Below are positions 44,307 to 52,836 of a stretch of 64,000 nucleotides of DNA, piece after piece. The stretch's first letter is position 1, and each line of letters begins with the position of its first letter. The notes under the pieces were generated by a model, which was not told the DNA's origin, did not search any database, and was given only the letters and a program-made list of their open reading frames with translations. The DNA is from Dysgonamonadaceae bacterium (GTDB taxonomy: Bacteria > Bacteroidota > Bacteroidia > Bacteroidales > Azobacteroidaceae). The translations under genes and the position numbers were made by a program. The stretch covers positions 1 through 64,000 of the forward strand of contig JAISUK010000049.1 in the NCBI GenBank assembly GCA_031272075.1, given 5' to 3'.

Positions 44307-46280
44307 TCATAATAGTTTCACCACCCTGCTATTGCCGCTCACGTCGGTTATCTTGATGAACTCCGGCCCGCGCTGAGCAGGCAAAGTGATATTTTGTGAT
44401 GTTGTGACACGGTGATGGCATTTGCCCATCAGGTCAAAGACTTCAATCAGAACGGTTTCGTTGATTCCGTCGACGTGAATGATCAAGCCGTCCGACCAGG
44501 CGAATATGGCGGGTAGAACCACCGTCGCGTTATGAGCGGGCACGTAGCCGGTAAAGTTGTCGATCCATTTGATCCTCGCTGTGAGATAATCTTTCACGAC
44601 CTGCACTTCCGCACCGTATGCTCCGAGCGCCTGATAGTTCTGGTGTACGTTTGAGTCGAGAACTTTCCAGCGGAGGAAGTTTAATTTCTGCGAAGCGTCT
44701 ATTTCATTGACATAATCATCAATGACTTGAAGCAATGCCTGTTCGGTGATGTGGCCGGCATCGCGATAACTCGCCCATGTTTGTTTGATATCCGGTTTGA
44801 GGTTGTCGATGATTCTTTTCATCATGTTTCTTGTCCCGTCGTTTGGATAAGAAGAATACGGGGTCAGGCACAACCAATCATTTTTGCCATTGATGGGGTA
44901 GGTGCGGTTATCGTTTTCGAAAGCGATATCGAAATCCCATACAGGACCGACGTACAGTTTATCGTTGTTTCTTGGTTTGTACATATACGTACTCCAGTAA
45001 GTGTCGGTGTTCCCTGCCAGTTCGCCTACCAAGAAATGGCGCATGAATGTCTGGATATCGAGATAGAGTCGAAGCGTAGAAGTGCCGCTGGCAACGATAT
45101 TGTCCAAAGTATTGAAGCAGTCGATGATATATTTTCTGGCAGGGTTGCTTTGATCCAACATTCCATCATAATCGGGCGATTTGATTGTGACGGGAATACT
45201 GCTGCGTGCGGAGTAGAAATACAATTCTTCCGAAGTGGCATAAGCGTCAATTTCAATCAGATAGCCGCCGGTCAGTTTCTCGCCGGAAGTGTCGTTTTTG
45301 CCCATTTCGTCGATATCAACACGGTTTTTGCGAATATCGATGTGGTCGCAGAACTGATAGCAACCTTTGTATTCCCCGTTGAGAAACACATTGACCAGTC
45401 GACCGGCGGGCGTATAAGGCATCTCGAAGCGGCGACTGAGGTCGAAAGCCAGTAAATTGCGAATCAGTGTTTTATCTCCATAGTTGCTGATTAGTGTCCA
45501 GCTTTTCCCTTTGGCTGGATGCCCCAAAATCTGCGCAGAGTTGTACAATTTCAGGCGATATGGTTTTTTTGGGAAAGACCAGCTGGCATTTCCTCTGCCG
45601 CGAATTTCCAGGCTGTCGGTATAGCATTTTGTACCGCCTTCCGAGATAAACGATACGATGCCTTTCAAGTAAGTTACTTTTGAAGTGACTTCTTCGGCAT
45701 TGACGGTATGAATCACCACATCCGGAATATTGGTTATTTGCGTAAGTTTGGAATCATCGCCTGCGCCTGCATAGCCATAAAAAGCAACCTCGGCGATATT
45801 GCAACGCACGTCATTGGGTCCGATATAGCGTACATACCTGAATCCGCGTGAGTTAGATACTGTCTGCTCCGTCATGATGTTTGCTTCGGGAATGTTTTCA
45901 ATCAGCGCAATCGGCACTGCATCGCCGAAATCAGGTTCGTTAGCGCCTTCAAACACGCCGAGTTGAAGTCGCGACTGCAATTCCTGACGTGGACTGTAGG
46001 CTACTTTGGTAATGATGTGTTTCTCGCCCAAATCCAGCCCCAGCCAGGTATATGAGCGGTCGTACGAAGCAAAGAAAGTGGCGAAATCTCCGTCAAATGC
46101 ATCTGCTTTGGTGTTGACGGTTTCCGACCTGTTGGAGGTATTGTAATCTACACTGTAGCGAGTTCCGATGATCATGATATTTTGACCGTCGGGGGTCAGC
46201 TTTTTCACTTCAACAGCCAGGGAAGTACAGCATAATAAAGCAAACAGCGCTGTCAAAATCAAAGTATTTCTGTTATCCAT
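44307..46280 (-). CDS. Secreted CotH-kinase-family protein with F5/8-like domain and T9SS-type C-terminus
   Basis: 657 residues with signal peptide (LTALFALLCCTSLA). Residues about 25-175 resemble a discoidin (F5/8 type C) domain (DAFDGDFATFFASYDRSYTW, FRYVRYIGPNDVRCNIAEVA). The CotH domain at about 205-560 shows SLEIRGRGNASWSFPKKPYR, ISNYGDKTLIRNLLAFDLSR, VNVFLNGEYKGCYQFCDHID and VGPVWDFDIAFEND. Spore-coat CotH of Bacillus is a protein kinase; bacterial secreted members are mostly untested. The last 70 residues (IEVFDLMGKCHHRVTTS, ending RVVKLL) look like a type IX secretion sorting signal. A TACCTTTG box lies at 46306. Likely cell-surface or released, with a carbohydrate-binding first domain. 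Confidence 0.82.
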   Translation of the reverse strand: MDNRNTLILTALFALLCCTSLAVEVKKLTPDGQNIMIIGTRYSVDYNTSNRSETVNTKADAFDGDFATFFASYDRSYTWLGLDLGEKHIITKVAYSPRQELQSRLQLGVFEGANEPDFGDAVPIALIENIPEANIMTEQTVSNSRGFRYVRYIGPNDVRCNIAEVAFYGYAGAGDDSKLTQITNIPDVVIHTVNAEEVTSKVTYLKGIVSFISEGGTKCYTDSLEIRGRGNASWSFPKKPYRLKLYNSAQILGHPAKGKSWTLISNYGDKTLIRNLLAFDLSRRFEMPYTPAGRLVNVFLNGEYKGCYQFCDHIDIRKNRVDIDEMGKNDTSGEKLTGGYLIEIDAYATSEELYFYSARSSIPVTIKSPDYDGMLDQSNPARKYIIDCFNTLDNIVASGTSTLRLYLDIQTFMRHFLVGELAGNTDTYWSTYMYKPRNNDKLYVGPVWDFDIAFENDNRTYPINGKNDWLCLTPYSSYPNDGTRNMMKRIIDNLKPDIKQTWASYRDAGHITEQALLQVIDDYVNEIDASQKLNFLRWKVLDSNVHQNYQALGAYGAEVQVVKDYLTARIKWIDNFTGYVPAHNATVVLPAIFAWSDGLIIHVDGINETVLIEVFDLMGKCHHRVTTSQNITLPAQRGPEFIKITDVSGNSRVVKLL

Positions 46281-46305
46281 GAGTCATTCATTTGTTTTTC
46301 AATTC

Positions 46306-46313
46306 CAAAGGTA
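46306..46313 (-). promoter_or_regulatory. -7 box TACCTTTG for the CotH gene
   Basis: Minus strand TACCTTTG, 25 nt before the ATG at 46280. The same octamer serves both tRNAs and the sigma gene of locus 3. Confidence 0.55.
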
Positions 46314-46358
46314 CGGCAATTTTTTATATCAACAGGTGAATCAGGTCAAAAAATTCAT

Positions 46359-46366
46359 TAAGTTTG
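46359..46366 (+). promoter_or_regulatory. -7 box TAAGTTTG upstream of hairpin copy 4
   Basis: TAAGTTTG fits TAnnTTTG and lies 34 nt before the hairpin, which would then be transcribed in the leader of the CYTH gene. Confidence 0.45.
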
Positions 46367-46400
46367 CCGAACGGTAGAGATAATCACCAATAACAGTCAA

Positions 46401-46467
46401 ATGAAACGAGCATGATTTTCAAATATCCAAGTTGATGACAATAATGACATGCGAGTTCCATACGACC
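46401..46467 (+). repeat. 61-nt hairpin leader element, copy 4
   Basis: Core at 46401-46461; one difference from consensus (core position 24, C to T, which leaves a G-U pair in the CATC/GATG stem). The 22-nt A/T tail ends in an ATG at 46490, but that ATG is followed by AAA TAA, so the conserved start here opens only a two-codon frame. The true CYTH start is at 46510. Confidence 0.85.
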
Positions 46468-46509
46468 TTTATAAACAAATTATTTACGTATGAAATAAAT
46501 AACTGAATC

Positions 46510-46977
46510 ATGCTGGAAACGGAAAAAAAATTTTTAGTGCGCTCCGATGAATTTAAGAAAGAAGCTGTAAAAGCGACGCGAATCACGCAAGGGTATCTGT
46601 CATCGATTCCCGAACGCACAGTGCGCGTAAGGATCAAGGGCGACAAAGGATATCTCACCATCAAAGGAATCGGGAACGAAAGCGGCGCCTCGCGATTTGA
46701 ATGGGAAAAAGCCATTCCGGTCGCCGAAGCGGAGACGCTGCTCCAAATCTGCGAACCTGGGGTGATTGAAAAAATCCGTTACGAGATTCCTGCCGGGAAA
46801 TACACTTTCGAGGTCGATGTATTCTTTGGGGACAACACAGGGCTGACCGTTGCCGAAATCGAACTGGAAGACGAAAACGCCGCATTTGACAAACCCGCGT
46901 GGATTGGCAAGGAAGTGACGGGTGATGCTCGCTATTACAATGCTACGCTATTTAAACATCCGTTTAAAAAATGGTAA
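46510..46977 (+). CDS. CYTH-domain protein (triphosphate-binding)
   Basis: Cytoplasmic, 155 residues, a single CYTH tunnel-fold domain. ExExK signature at the N-terminus (LETEKKFLV), then ERTVRVRIKGDKGYLTIKG, FEWEKAIPVAEAE, IEKIRYEIPAGKYTFEVDVF and LTVAEIELEDEN, supplying the ring of acidic and basic residues that bind metal and triphosphate. Short bacterial CYTH proteins usually hydrolyse inorganic triphosphate or similar compounds; adenylate cyclase activity is less likely. Alone between a divergent CotH gene and a convergent ABC transporter, with hairpin copy 4 in its leader and a strong terminator behind. Confidence 0.9.
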   Translation: MLETEKKFLVRSDEFKKEAVKATRITQGYLSSIPERTVRVRIKGDKGYLTIKGIGNESGASRFEWEKAIPVAEAETLLQICEPGVIEKIRYEIPAGKYTFEVDVFFGDNTGLTVAEIELEDENAAFDKPAWIGKEVTGDARYYNATLFKHPFKKW

Positions 46978-47028
46978 CCCGCAACGTCGGTTTTACGCTT
47001 CGTTGCGGGTAAACCCTCTGTTTTTTTT
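46977..47028 (+). terminator. Rho-independent terminator after CYTH gene
   Basis: Stem ACCCGCAACG / CGTTGCGGGT (46977-46986 with 47001-47010), then eight T at 47021-47028. Convergent with the ABC permease gene; the T-run touches its stop codon, so it may serve both strands. Confidence 0.8.
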
Positions 47029-49330
47029 ACTTCCATTTCCGTCTGACCCAGATGCACAATCCCCAGAGCATGAGGCCGAGCGGCAGGACACCCATGAAGC
47101 CGACTTTCATCCACGAGACGCCGGTTTTGCTGACGTGCGCCATGTTGTCGGTTGAGCGGGGCCGGCTGACGTCGACCGGCACGGTGTTGTAAGAGAGCCA
47201 ATGGAACATGCCTGTGATCAATTGGAAATTCGCTATCGGGAAACGGCGCACAGCTGGCGTCAATCCGCCGTTGCTGATGCAGTCGGCATCGCCGAGTATC
47301 ATGATGCGTTGCTCTTTGTCTCCTACCTGTCGCGAGGCGGCTACCGCGGTGACGAAACGGTCTTCGTATTCACCCGAAGCCGTATCGATGGTGGCTGAAT
47401 CGTTGACGAAATCAATGGTTTGCAGTTCGTTCCACGTCTGCATCGTGTCCGATTGCAGGATGGGAATGACGGTATACCCTTTGTCGGCCGAGCACGTCAG
47501 GCCTGCACCGCCCGTCATGCTGATGACTTGCCTGCGCTCCCGCAGGGTATTGTAGATGTCGGATTGCGCCACCGCCTCGTCGGTAAATCGGCACAGCACC
47601 ATGTTGGCGGGGCAGTCGATTTTCGGCTGCACCAGCATACCCGGCACTTTCTGCACGCCGAACTGTGCGATAAAATCGCTCATGGCGTCTTGTCCCGGCT
47701 TGACGGTGATCAGCAGGTTGCCGCCTTTGGCAATGTATGCTTCCAGTTTTGCTTTTTCTTCGGGCAATAGTTCCTGTTTCATGTCGGAAATCACGATGAT
47801 GTCTACTTCTTCGGGGATTTGCGCATCTCCGGAGAGGTTCAGCATTTCCACGTCGCAACCTTGGTTGGTGAGGGCATTGCGGAAAGTTTTGACGGAAGCA
47901 AACATGGTATAGTCTTTCATCCGGTCGCCCTCGATGGAGCGTTCGCCGTGTCCTTGCAGGAAGGCCACGCGTGGCAGTTTCATCACCATGCGTTTGAATA
48001 CTGCGGAAATTTCCGCTTCGCCCGGAAATTTCATCATGTCGTTGTAGATGCGCAGGAATGCTTTTTGTCCGTTTTCGCGTTCTACCAGCCGAACGAAAGT
48101 ATTTCCTTCGTCGGTCAGGTCGATGTTTTCCTTCAGTTTTTCCGGCGGCAGGAAAAGGTTGAATTTCAATTCCCGCAATTCGGCCACGCCTTTGGCTTGT
48201 TCTTCGAGCGACATGTTGGGGAAGCGGGTTTCCACCCAGGGATTGTTACTGGGTTTGTCGTAATAATAGACATACTTCATTTTTGTTTCCGGCTTGAAGC
48301 GGATGTATTGTTTGAAGCGTTCCATGTCGTTTTTGACGCTTTTCGGGACAGCATGGTAATATTCCCTGTCCAGCAGGTTGACATAAGTAGTGATGGTCAG
48401 TCCCCCGTCCAGTTTGCTCATGATCTCCTGACTGTTGGGTGTCAGGGTGTTTCGTTTGGTCTCTGTGGCGTCGTAATAGCTCATGAACGCGGGGCGCGAG
48501 GTGAGATATCCCAGCAGCATAGCGCCGGCGACCACTGCTCCGTATTTTGCTGCGACGGCATAGATGGAAATGTGTGTCTGAGACGATTGCAGTTTGAGGA
48601 TGCTCATCAGCAGGAACATCAGCGACACGATGATAAAATAGAGCACATCTTCGCTGCATACCAGTCCGCTGATCATCTCGTTGCAGCGTCCGGAGATGGA
48701 GAGCCAGTAGGTGATTTCGCGCATGAACTGGATGTCTTGTCCCACTTTGTTGATGTAATTCAGTACGGCGAGTAGCACGAGTGTCCCGATGGCAGCCACC
48801 ACTTGGTAGGAGGTGAGGCTTGACATATACAGCCCGATGGCGGAATAGGCGCAAATGAGCAGATAGATGGCCAGCATCCCCGACATCACTGCCGACAGAT
48901 CGAAGTTTTCGACCGTGAAGGCGCAGCAGACGACGTAGGTCATCAGTACGCCGCACAATATCAGTCCGTAAGTCATCATGGCGAGGTATTTGCCGTAGAT
49001 GATGTGTGAAGCTTTTATCGGAGAAGAATACAACAGTTTGATGGATCCGCTGCTGTATTCGCGGCTCATCAATCCCATGGTAAGCAAGGGGATGTAGAGG
49101 TAGAGGCAGTTCTGGACGGTGGCGAAGAGTCCGAGATTTCCGGAAAAAATATTAAAAGAGATAGCGGGATAACCGCCATTGACGGTATATTGGTATTTTA
49201 CGATGCCTTGAAAGAGTTCCATGAACCGCATGCCTGTCTGGAAAGCGAAAACGACAAGTATCAGCCATGCGATGGGAGAATAAAACAAGGTGGCCAATTC
49301 AGCCTTGGCAATTTTATATATTCGTTTCAT
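47027..49330 (-). CDS. ABC-2 permease fused to GldG-like domain (GldF-GldG type)
   Basis: 767 residues. The first 270 form an ABC-2 permease like GldF with about seven membrane segments (LATLFYSPIAWLILVVFAF, LYIPLLTMGLMSREYSSGSI, LLYSSPIKASHIIYGKYLAM). The rest is a GldG-like extracytoplasmic region beginning with YYDATETKRNTLTPNSQEIM and including RVAFLQGHGERSIEGD and ITVKPGQDAMSDFIAQFG (ABC_transp_aux type), with a last anchor helix VGFMGVLPLGLMLWGLCIWV. In Flavobacterium GldF and GldG are separate proteins that with GldA make a transporter required for gliding. In Bacteroidales such fusions exist without gliding, so cargo is unknown. ATPase gene lies 18 nt upstream. Confidence 0.85.
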   Translation of the reverse strand: MKRIYKIAKAELATLFYSPIAWLILVVFAFQTGMRFMELFQGIVKYQYTVNGGYPAISFNIFSGNLGLFATVQNCLYLYIPLLTMGLMSREYSSGSIKLLYSSPIKASHIIYGKYLAMMTYGLILCGVLMTYVVCCAFTVENFDLSAVMSGMLAIYLLICAYSAIGLYMSSLTSYQVVAAIGTLVLLAVLNYINKVGQDIQFMREITYWLSISGRCNEMISGLVCSEDVLYFIIVSLMFLLMSILKLQSSQTHISIYAVAAKYGAVVAGAMLLGYLTSRPAFMSYYDATETKRNTLTPNSQEIMSKLDGGLTITTYVNLLDREYYHAVPKSVKNDMERFKQYIRFKPETKMKYVYYYDKPSNNPWVETRFPNMSLEEQAKGVAELRELKFNLFLPPEKLKENIDLTDEGNTFVRLVERENGQKAFLRIYNDMMKFPGEAEISAVFKRMVMKLPRVAFLQGHGERSIEGDRMKDYTMFASVKTFRNALTNQGCDVEMLNLSGDAQIPEEVDIIVISDMKQELLPEEKAKLEAYIAKGGNLLITVKPGQDAMSDFIAQFGVQKVPGMLVQPKIDCPANMVLCRFTDEAVAQSDIYNTLRERRQVISMTGGAGLTCSADKGYTVIPILQSDTMQTWNELQTIDFVNDSATIDTASGEYEDRFVTAVAASRQVGDKEQRIMILGDADCISNGGLTPAVRRFPIANFQLITGMFHWLSYNTVPVDVSRPRSTDNMAHVSKTGVSWMKVGFMGVLPLGLMLWGLCIWVRRKWK

Positions 49331-49348
49331 AACTTGTGGGATCTAGTA

Positions 49349-50284
49349 TTATTCATTATTCACTGAGTTTTTCGACAATTCGGCAAAAACGGCATCCAGC
49401 GAGCTTTTTTCTACGGACAGGCCGAGGAGTCCCCAGCCCTTATCTACGCTTGTTTGCGCCACCGTTTTGATGGTGTTTTTTTCGCCGTCATAGATCAACC
49501 GGAATAGGCCGGGCGACAGTTGTTCGGCGGTCGTTATGCCTTCGATGGAAGATAACGCCGCTGTTTCCGGCGGGGTTTCCAGCTGGAGTTGCAAAGCATT
49601 GGGCTGGATGTAGTTGTTAAATTCTTCCAGTGTGCCTGAAAAGACCTGTTCGCCGTTTTCGATCATCTTTATTTCCCGGCAGGTGGCCTGCACTTCCGAA
49701 AGAATGTGGGTAGACAGCAATACAGAGCGATCGGCGGCGATCTCTTTGATCAATCCGCGCACTTCTACAATTTGATTGGGGTCTAGCCCGTTGGTCGGTT
49801 CGTCGAGCACGACAAACTTGGGATTGTGAACGATGGCCTGCGCGATGCCGGTGCGTTGCTGGTAGCCACCCGATAGATTTCTGAGCAAGCGGTTCATGAA
49901 ATGTGCTACGCCACAACGTTCGGCGGCTTCTTCCACTGCACTTTTGATGTATTGTTTTTCCATCATTCTTAAATCAGCGCAATAGGTAAGGTATTCTTTC
50001 ACAGTAAAATCAAGGTATAATGGCGGCTTTTGCGGCAGGAAGCCGATGTTTTTTTTTGCTTCGACCGGGTCTTTTTTCAGGTCGATGCCGTTGATGAACA
50101 CTTCGCCTTCGGTTTGTTTCAACACCCCACAGATGATGTTCATCAGGGTAGATTTGCCGGCTCCATTGGAGCCGAGCAAACCCACGATGCCCTCGTGGGC
50201 AATTGAAAAATCGATTTTCTTGATTGCCCATTGCGTGGTGTATTTGTGCGATAAGTTTTCTACTTTTACGATTACGTTTCCCAT
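49349..50284 (-). CDS. ABC transporter ATP-binding protein (GldA-like)
   Basis: 311-residue ATPase. Walker A G38-S-N-G-A-G-K-S45, Q-loop in FLPQKPPLYLDFTV, signature LSGGYQQR at 137-144, Walker B FVVLDEP at 157-163, D-loop GLDP, and switch His in LLSTHILSEVQ. The C-terminal 85 residues (LQLQLETPPETAAL) form the extra domain common in drug/lipid-type DRA exporters and GldA. Partner of the fused permease 18 nt downstream. The gene starts 40 nt after the metallohydrolase-like gene of locus 3 on the same strand. Confidence 0.92.
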   Translation of the reverse strand: MGNVIVKVENLSHKYTTQWAIKKIDFSIAHEGIVGLLGSNGAGKSTLMNIICGVLKQTEGEVFINGIDLKKDPVEAKKNIGFLPQKPPLYLDFTVKEYLTYCADLRMMEKQYIKSAVEEAAERCGVAHFMNRLLRNLSGGYQQRTGIAQAIVHNPKFVVLDEPTNGLDPNQIVEVRGLIKEIAADRSVLLSTHILSEVQATCREIKMIENGEQVFSGTLEEFNNYIQPNALQLQLETPPETAALSSIEGITTAEQLSPGLFRLIYDGEKNTIKTVAQTSVDKGWGLLGLSVEKSSLDAVFAELSKNSVNNE

Positions 50285-50324
50285 GGAATTATTTTTACAA
50301 TATGATGTTTATGTAATGATTGAA

Positions 50325-51290
50325 TTATCTAAAGTTTCCAATGGCCGCCAGATCGATGGAATATGTATCACGGAAGTATTTTTGGATGATCTCGAATTTT
50401 TCCTGAATGATGTCATTCACGATCAGCGGTTGTATTTCCTCGGTGGTTTTTTGTGTCAGCTGGGTGATATATGCAAACACGTCATTTTTTTTGTTGCGGG
50501 TAGTTGACGACTGAAACCAGTTGCTTGCCGTTACATTGAAGACAATCGGAGCGGTAAGCATGAAGGCGGAAGAACTCGTTGAAAGGGTCATTTGTGGGAT
50601 AAAGCCCCGTCCGGGTGCAGCTGCGACGGTGACGGTGGTGGAATAATCCGACAATTCATCCCAACGCTCAGGCAGGTTGATGAAGTCGAAAATTTCTTTC
50701 TCGAAATAATACCGCCAGACGGTCGCCTGAATTCTGTCTCTCATGGTCTGTTTCCCTGCGTCGTCCAGTGTCCGTAAATCCTCGCTCAATGTGGTAAACG
50801 CCAATGACATACCGGTAATTTTGTACGCATAATACAGCCCTTGCCGTTGCGCCGGATTGTAAACGCCGGGCACCCTTAACGATTGAATGCTGTCGGTCAG
50901 GAAGACGCGGTAGGGCAGTCCCGCCCCTTTCATGAACTCGTCGGGAAACAGGCCTATCCAGTACTTATCGAGCAGGTTCAACATGGCTTCCACATATTCG
51001 GGATTTTCTGGCGTGCCGATGATTTGAGCGCTATTAGCCGAGCCGCTGGCAATGGTCCATTCAAAATCTTTCTGCGTAAAGTTATACAGTATGTACGAGC
51101 CATAGGTATCGTAAATTTGCTGTATCCTGTCGTTGGCCGTCTGGGACGCATTCCCTTGCGGCAGCGTATAATCCGGTTCAATGGGCAACGGGTCGCCGAT
51201 CGGCGTATCTTCGTAACACGAATAAAGCAGCAAACCCACGATGCCGACCGCCATCAAACGTATCATATTGTTATTAATCATTAATTTCAT
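50325..51290 (-). CDS. SusCD-associated metallohydrolase-like lipoprotein lacking HExxH
   Basis: 321 residues with lipobox LLLYSC (Cys25). The order of segments resembles the substrate-import-associated zinc metallohydrolase lipoproteins that follow SusC/SusD pairs: an N-terminal DRIQQIYDTYGSYILYNFTQ, then NPEYVEAMLNLLDKYWIGLF and LPYRVFLTDSIQSLR. In that family the next helix carries HExxH; here it reads ATVWRYYFEKEIFDFINLPE and no HExxH occurs anywhere in the protein. It is therefore probably a non-catalytic relative, or a peptidase of unusual type. Last gene of locus 3, after a 92-nt gap filled by a heptamer repeat. Family assignment is by eye and moderate. Confidence 0.6.
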   Translation of the reverse strand: MKLMINNNMIRLMAVGIVGLLLYSCYEDTPIGDPLPIEPDYTLPQGNASQTANDRIQQIYDTYGSYILYNFTQKDFEWTIASGSANSAQIIGTPENPEYVEAMLNLLDKYWIGLFPDEFMKGAGLPYRVFLTDSIQSLRVPGVYNPAQRQGLYYAYKITGMSLAFTTLSEDLRTLDDAGKQTMRDRIQATVWRYYFEKEIFDFINLPERWDELSDYSTTVTVAAAPGRGFIPQMTLSTSSSAFMLTAPIVFNVTASNWFQSSTTRNKKNDVFAYITQLTQKTTEEIQPLIVNDIIQEKFEIIQKYFRDTYSIDLAAIGNFR

Positions 51291-51313
51291 AACTCAAAAC
51301 ATTTAAATTAATG

Positions 51314-51369
51314 TCTAACTTCTAACTTCTAACTTCTAACTTCTAACTTCTAACTTCTAACTTCTAACT
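51314..51369. repeat. Tandem heptamer repeat (TCTAACT, 8 copies)
   Basis: Eight perfect copies of TCTAACT (minus strand AGTTAGA) plus a partial ninth to 51375, in the gap between the SusD stop (51382) and the next gene. Perfect identity points to slippage-prone or recent expansion. Confidence 0.92.
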
Positions 51370-51381
51370 TCTAATTCTCTC

Positions 51382-52803
51382 TCATTCCCCTTTCCTTTCT
51401 CCCATCGTAGCCGAAGGATTCTGCACCAGTCCCGGATTGCGCAACAGCAGGGTGCCTGGGAGCGGCAAAGTGTAGAACGGGTCTTTTTCCCGCAAAGTAT
51501 AAATCAGGACAGGTGCGCCCGATTCCACTTGATATTTGTGGGTGATGGCCGGCATGCCGTAGCGACGCAGGTCGAACCAACGGAAGTTTTCGTAGCAAAA
51601 TTCTTTGCCGCGTTCGTTCCGGATGGCTTCGATCAGTTGGTTTTTGTCGGTGATATTTTCGTCGATATAGCCGAGGATCCGGGTGCGGCGCAGGTCATTG
51701 AGGTCGGCCATGGCTTCGGTGAGGTGGCCGAGTTGGGCATTGGCTTCCGCGCGGTTGAGCACCGTCTCCGCCGTCCGGATGGACTGATTCGGATCGAGGA
51801 CGCCGGTTATCCATTTATTCACCAGCGCATATTGTTGGTTATAACCGAAAGCAAACCCAAAACGGTAGCGCGAATCGTTGACCTTATCAAAAGAATCCAA
51901 AAAGTCAGGCTTCGGGATGTAAGTGCTTTGATTGGCTTGCGCATCTGCTCCGAACATCCATTCTATTTCCGGATTGTTGTAATTCAGATAAGTCGAACCG
52001 GCAAAACTCCCTGTGGTGATATCCTGCAAGACGGCGCCTTGTGATAGTGCTTTGTTGGCTTCGGCGACGCATGCCTCAAAGTTGTCCATATACAGGTAAA
52101 CCCGCGAAAAGAAGGTATGTGTAGCCGGCTGGTTGATGCGGTAATTCTTGCGGAGGATGGGCAACGGGTCCATCAGTGCGCAGGCTGTTTTCAGGTTGGC
52201 GACAATGGTGTCGTAAACCTCGGCGACGGTATTACGCGGCAAAAAATCTTCCGTCATCGTCGAATTTAATTTCAACGGCACTCCCAGGGCGTCCTTGTTG
52301 TGGTTGTACGGTTCGCCGTAGAGGTTGACAAGTTTGAAGTAGTGAAAAGCGCGAATCGCGAGGGCTTCCGCTTTGACGCGGTCTTTTTCTGCCTGCGGTC
52401 CGATGGCGTCGTCGATATAATCCAGCACAGCGTTGCAGCCTTTGATGCGTTCATAGATGGCATAGTAGGCAGTGCTTCCGGCATTTTCGTTTACCGGATC
52501 ACCCAATCCGTCGCCTTCCGTGGAAGCAGGTTGCCAGGTATACATCAGCGAGTAGCGGAGCGCTTCGGAGCTATTGATATATTCGGCATTATAAAAATTG
52601 AGTTCCACATCGTCGCCGAAATAATAGGTAAAATCTGCCGGTTCAGTGTTGTTCGGATATCCTGAACCGACAAGCAGTTCCCGATAGTCGGTCGTCGTTG
52701 TGGGTATGACTTCGCTTTGCGATTTCTCTTCCAGAAAGTCGGAACAGGCAAACAGCAGTAAGCCTCCGACCGTATAAGCTATGGATAATATTTTGTATTT
52801 CAT
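51382..52803 (-). CDS. SusD/RagB-family lipoprotein (locus 3)
   Basis: 473 residues; lipobox GLLLFAC (Cys20), followed by SDFLEEKSQSEVIPTTTTDY. TPR-like helices with DRVKAEALAIRAFHYFKLVN, LYGEPYNHNKDALGVPLKLN, FFSRVYLYMDNFEACVAEAN; C-terminal AETVLNRAEANAQLGHLTEA, LNDLRRTRILGYIDENITDK, GKEFCYENFRWFDLRRYGMP and YTLPLPGTLLLRNPG. Downstream of susC by 33 nt on the minus strand. The end is immediately followed by the heptamer repeat. The acidic-aromatic substrate face cannot be predicted from sequence. Confidence 0.9.
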   Translation of the reverse strand: MKYKILSIAYTVGGLLLFACSDFLEEKSQSEVIPTTTTDYRELLVGSGYPNNTEPADFTYYFGDDVELNFYNAEYINSSEALRYSLMYTWQPASTEGDGLGDPVNENAGSTAYYAIYERIKGCNAVLDYIDDAIGPQAEKDRVKAEALAIRAFHYFKLVNLYGEPYNHNKDALGVPLKLNSTMTEDFLPRNTVAEVYDTIVANLKTACALMDPLPILRKNYRINQPATHTFFSRVYLYMDNFEACVAEANKALSQGAVLQDITTGSFAGSTYLNYNNPEIEWMFGADAQANQSTYIPKPDFLDSFDKVNDSRYRFGFAFGYNQQYALVNKWITGVLDPNQSIRTAETVLNRAEANAQLGHLTEAMADLNDLRRTRILGYIDENITDKNQLIEAIRNERGKEFCYENFRWFDLRRYGMPAITHKYQVESGAPVLIYTLREKDPFYTLPLPGTLLLRNPGLVQNPSATMGERKGE

Positions 52804-52836
52804 GAGAGTAATCTTTTAGAATGAATAAATTAAGCA

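Noticed and set aside
51314-51375. Heptamer repeat as a CRISPR array or phase-variation tract
   Set aside because: Units are directly adjacent without spacers, so not CRISPR; it lies outside coding sequence, so it cannot switch a frame.
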